Shown piece by piece: positions 15,659 to 17,558 of a stretch of DNA of 17,558 bases. The stretch's first letter is position 1. Every line of letters starts with the position of its first letter. The notes under the pieces were generated by a model. That model searched no databases. It worked only from the letters and a program-made list of their open reading frames with translations, and was not told the DNA's origin. Made by a program: the position numbers and the translations under genes. Where the stretch lies: NCBI GenBank assembly GCA_009698295.1, contig WLQO01000011.1, forward strand, positions 1-17,558, given 5' to 3'. This DNA is from Actinomycetota bacterium. GTDB taxonomy: Bacteria; Actinomycetota; Actinomycetes; Nanopelagicales; Nanopelagicaceae.

Positions 15659-16962
15659 AAATTCTCCAAACGCGCAGACATAGCTTCACCGTGCGCTGGA
15701 AGATCTTCTGAATTCGCCAAGGTTATTACCGTAGGAACCAAATCGATAAAAGCTTCCTTGGAATATTCAATGTAGTGAATGCCACGTAAGAAAGTTTGTA
15801 CTGAAAGGCCACTGCTGTGGCAAGCACATCCCCCCGTAGGTAATACGTGATTTGACCCTGCTGAATAATCTCCGAGTGATACGGGCGAGAACCTGCCTAT
15901 AAAGACGGCACCGGCGTTACGGATCTTTAACGCAACTTGTGCTGAATTCAAAGTTTGAATTTCTAGATGTTCTGCTGCATAAGCGTTAACAACGTCTAGC
16001 CCTTGTGCAATCGAATCAACGATTACTATCGCAGATTGGATACCAGAAAGAGCTTCACGGATACGGTCACTGTGCTTGGTCGCCGCGACTCGAATTTCTA
16101 ACTCTTTGACAACTTCTTTCGCCAAGGTAACTGAGGTGGTGACTAACACGGCTGCGGCGATTACATCGTGCTCGGCTTGGCTTATTAAATCTGTTGCTAC
16201 ATCGGATGCGATTGCGCTTTCATCTGCCAAGATCGCGATTTCTGTTGGACCGGCTTCTGAATCAATTCCGATCACACCGCGCAGCGCGCGTTTGGCTGCA
16301 GCAACATAGATATTTCCAGGACCGGTTACCAGATCGCATTTCTCTGAAAGCCCTTCCATCCCGTAAGCAAAGAGCGCAATCGCTTGGGCACCGCCAATTG
16401 CGTAGACCTCAGTGATTCCAAGTAGCGCGCACGCTGCCAAAATTGTTGGGTGTGGCAAGCCACCAAATTCTTTCTGCGGTGGTGAGGCAACCGCGATACT
16501 CGAAACTTTAGCAATTTGGGCAGGAATCACATTCATTAAAACGCTACTTGGATAAACCGCACGACCACCAGGAACATATAGACCAACGCGATCGACCGGA
16601 ATCCAGCGTTCCGTAACGCTTCCACCGTCTACGACCTTGGTGCTCTTATCGTTACGTTTTTGATCTTCATGAACTTTGCGAATGCGAGAAATAGAAAGTT
16701 CTAAGGCAGCGCGCACTGCAGGATCGAGATTAATCAGCGCCTGATCTAATTCGCGTTGAGTTACACGGATGGCAGCAGGTTTTACTCCATCAAATTCCTC
16801 GGCAAGCTTGAGCAGCTCGGCCTCATCACCGTTCTTAACGCGTTCCAAAATTGGTTCGATCACGCGCATCGCCGTTGCGATATCTAAAACGGCACGTGGG
16901 ATAGCGCGCTGATAACCCGCCTTAGTTAAGGCTTGGCCACGTAAATCGAGCGTGCGAATCAT
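15655..16962 (-). CDS. hisD: Histidinol dehydrogenase
   Basis: HisD oxidises histidinol to histidine in two NAD-dependent steps and needs zinc. The 435-residue length is normal. Zinc ligands match Gln262 and His265 (SQAEHD), Asp365 (LGDYSAGSNH) and His424; the catalytic pair is Glu331-His332 (AEHLEI). GPGNIYVAAAKR and EAGPTEIAILADE are conserved blocks. It is the first gene after dnaE (54-nt gap) and overlaps hisC by four bases. No clear ribosome binding site precedes the ATG, and a possible -10 box lies seven bases upstream, so a leaderless transcript is possible. Confidence 0.98.
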   Translation of the reverse strand: MIRTLDLRGQALTKAGYQRAIPRAVLDIATAMRVIEPILERVKNGDEAELLKLAEEFDGVKPAAIRVTQRELDQALINLDPAVRAALELSISRIRKVHEDQKRNDKSTKVVDGGSVTERWIPVDRVGLYVPGGRAVYPSSVLMNVIPAQIAKVSSIAVASPPQKEFGGLPHPTILAACALLGITEVYAIGGAQAIALFAYGMEGLSEKCDLVTGPGNIYVAAAKRALRGVIGIDSEAGPTEIAILADESAIASDVATDLISQAEHDVIAAAVLVTTSVTLAKEVVKELEIRVAATKHSDRIREALSGIQSAIVIVDSIAQGLDVVNAYAAEHLEIQTLNSAQVALKIRNAGAVFIGRFSPVSLGDYSAGSNHVLPTGGCACHSSGLSVQTFLRGIHYIEYSKEAFIDLVPTVITLANSEDLPAHGEAMSARLENL

Positions 16963-17016
16963 GAGGCAAGTCTAACGGCAAGGAAATTACTGTGCGCCGA
17001 ATTAAAAATTAGAGCC
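16963..17016 (-). promoter_or_regulatory. Candidate promoter of the his-trp operon
   Basis: This 54-nt gap separates dnaE from hisD. On the minus strand TAGACT (16969-16974) fits the TANNNT form of an actinobacterial -10 box and ends six bases before the hisD ATG, the spacing expected when transcription begins at the start codon. No convincing -35 box or Shine-Dalgarno sequence was found, and no terminator hairpin follows dnaE, so read-through from dnaE is also possible. Confidence 0.35.
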
Positions 17017-17558
17017 TTAAATACGAACCAGACAATCTGGCCCAAGAATTGATTTTAGATCAGCGCTCAAACTAGGCGATGCTGTGACCAGCGCATCAAT
17101 TTTCATTGTTGTGAAGACGCCTTGGTCATCGATCTGCATATGAACTTCGCGCTTTCCGGGATGCGAACGCAAGATCTCCTTCATGCGATCGACTATTGGC
17201 GGCGTGCATTGAGAAATAGGAAGAGATATCAAGAGTGGACCAACTGGACCGGTCGAAATGTCGAGCGCTTTCATTTCAAGTGCTGTAAAACGTACTACCT
17301 CATCGCGACGTTCAAAGCGTCCACGTACTGTCACGACCCGATCTTCGATCAGGGTTAGCGCATATTGGTTGTAAACATTTGAGAAGAAGAGAACTTCGAC
17401 TGCACCTTCTAAATCTTCCAGACTAACGATCGCCCAAGATGATCCTTGTCGTGAAACCTTACGTTGCACTCCGGTGATTAAGCCACCCAAGGTAACGAAA
17501 CCATCAGGAGTACTTTCATCGGCAAGTAATGAACTGATCGACATATCTGTATTCGAAC
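17017..17558 (-). CDS. dnaE: DNA polymerase III alpha subunit, C-terminal end only
   Basis: About 180 C-terminal residues of the replicative polymerase alpha subunit are visible; the 5' part lies beyond the right edge. The frame stays open to the edge (SNTD before the first internal Met), so the ATG at 17544 is internal and not the start. The OB-fold domain is recognisable by LGGLITGVQRKVSRQG, WAIVSLEDLEG and VEVLFF, followed by a region with RCTPP-like SQCTPPIVDRMKEIL and a terminal LGPDCLVRI, as in actinobacterial DnaE. The neighbourhood dnaE-hisD is common in Actinobacteria. A DnaE2-type paralogue is less likely but cannot be fully excluded from this fragment. Confidence 0.9.
   Translation of the reverse strand, partial: SNTDMSISSLLADESTPDGFVTLGGLITGVQRKVSRQGSSWAIVSLEDLEGAVEVLFFSNVYNQYALTLIEDRVVTVRGRFERRDEVVRFTALEMKALDISTGPVGPLLISLPISQCTPPIVDRMKEILRSHPGKREVHMQIDDQGVFTTMKIDALVTASPSLSADLKSILGPDCLVRI

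Noticed and set aside
17017..17544. A stand-alone 175-residue gene starting at ATG 17544
   Set aside because: The same frame stays open to the window edge and the sequence is the C-terminal part of DnaE, so the ATG is internal.
1..17558. Insertion sequence, prophage, CRISPR, tRNA or defence genes
   Set aside because: No transposase or integrase-like frames, regular spaced repeats, or tRNA-like cloverleaf segments were seen, and the window is almost fully occupied by conserved biosynthetic genes.

Overview
The window is a stretch of actinobacterial chromosome in which every supported gene lies on the minus strand. It therefore reads right to left: dnaE (C-terminal end only), hisD, hisC, hisB, hisH, priA (hisA), hisF, hisI, trpE, a small unlisted membrane-protein gene, trpC, trpB, trpA, a MauE/DoxX-type gene, a DsbA-like gene, lgt, a VIT1/CCC1-type gene, and gltB (its 3' end lies beyond position 1). 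The dnaE-his-trp-lgt-gltB order, the PriA-type HisA and the single-domain HisI and HisB point to Actinobacteria. The moderate GC content (by eye in the high 40s) and very tight spacing suggest a streamlined lineage, such as freshwater Nanopelagicales (acI) or relatives. That lineage assignment is inference.

Region by region: 17558-17017 is the end of the replicative polymerase alpha subunit. A 54-nt gap then precedes the histidine genes (16962-11466), which cover the late and middle steps of histidine synthesis. The tryptophan genes follow (11466-7008). trpE overlaps hisI by one base, so the two pathways run together without a promoter-sized gap. An envelope block follows: a four-helix MauE/DoxX protein with a CGC motif, a membrane-anchored thioredoxin-fold protein with CPAC, and prolipoprotein diacylglyceryl transferase. 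A VIT1/CCC1 metal-transporter homologue follows lgt. After the only sizeable intergenic region (4104-4245), the large subunit of glutamate synthase begins. It supplies glutamate, which feeds the aminotransferase step of HisC; glutamine is the nitrogen donor for HisH and, through an absent TrpG, for TrpE.

From hisD to lgt, neighbouring genes are mostly joined by ATGA or TAATG overlaps or gaps of 0-14 nt, which suggests one long, translationally coupled transcript. The window lacks hisG, hisE, trpD, trpG and trpF. TrpF activity is probably supplied by the bifunctional PriA; the others must lie elsewhere. I saw no mobile element, CRISPR array, RNA gene or plus-strand gene. The most notable items are the 57-residue single-helix protein between trpE and trpC, the MauE/DsbA redox pair inside the amino-acid operon, and inverted repeats in front of gltB and at the lgt/VIT junction. 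I found no evidence for a wholly new system; this is mostly a conserved biosynthetic neighbourhood.
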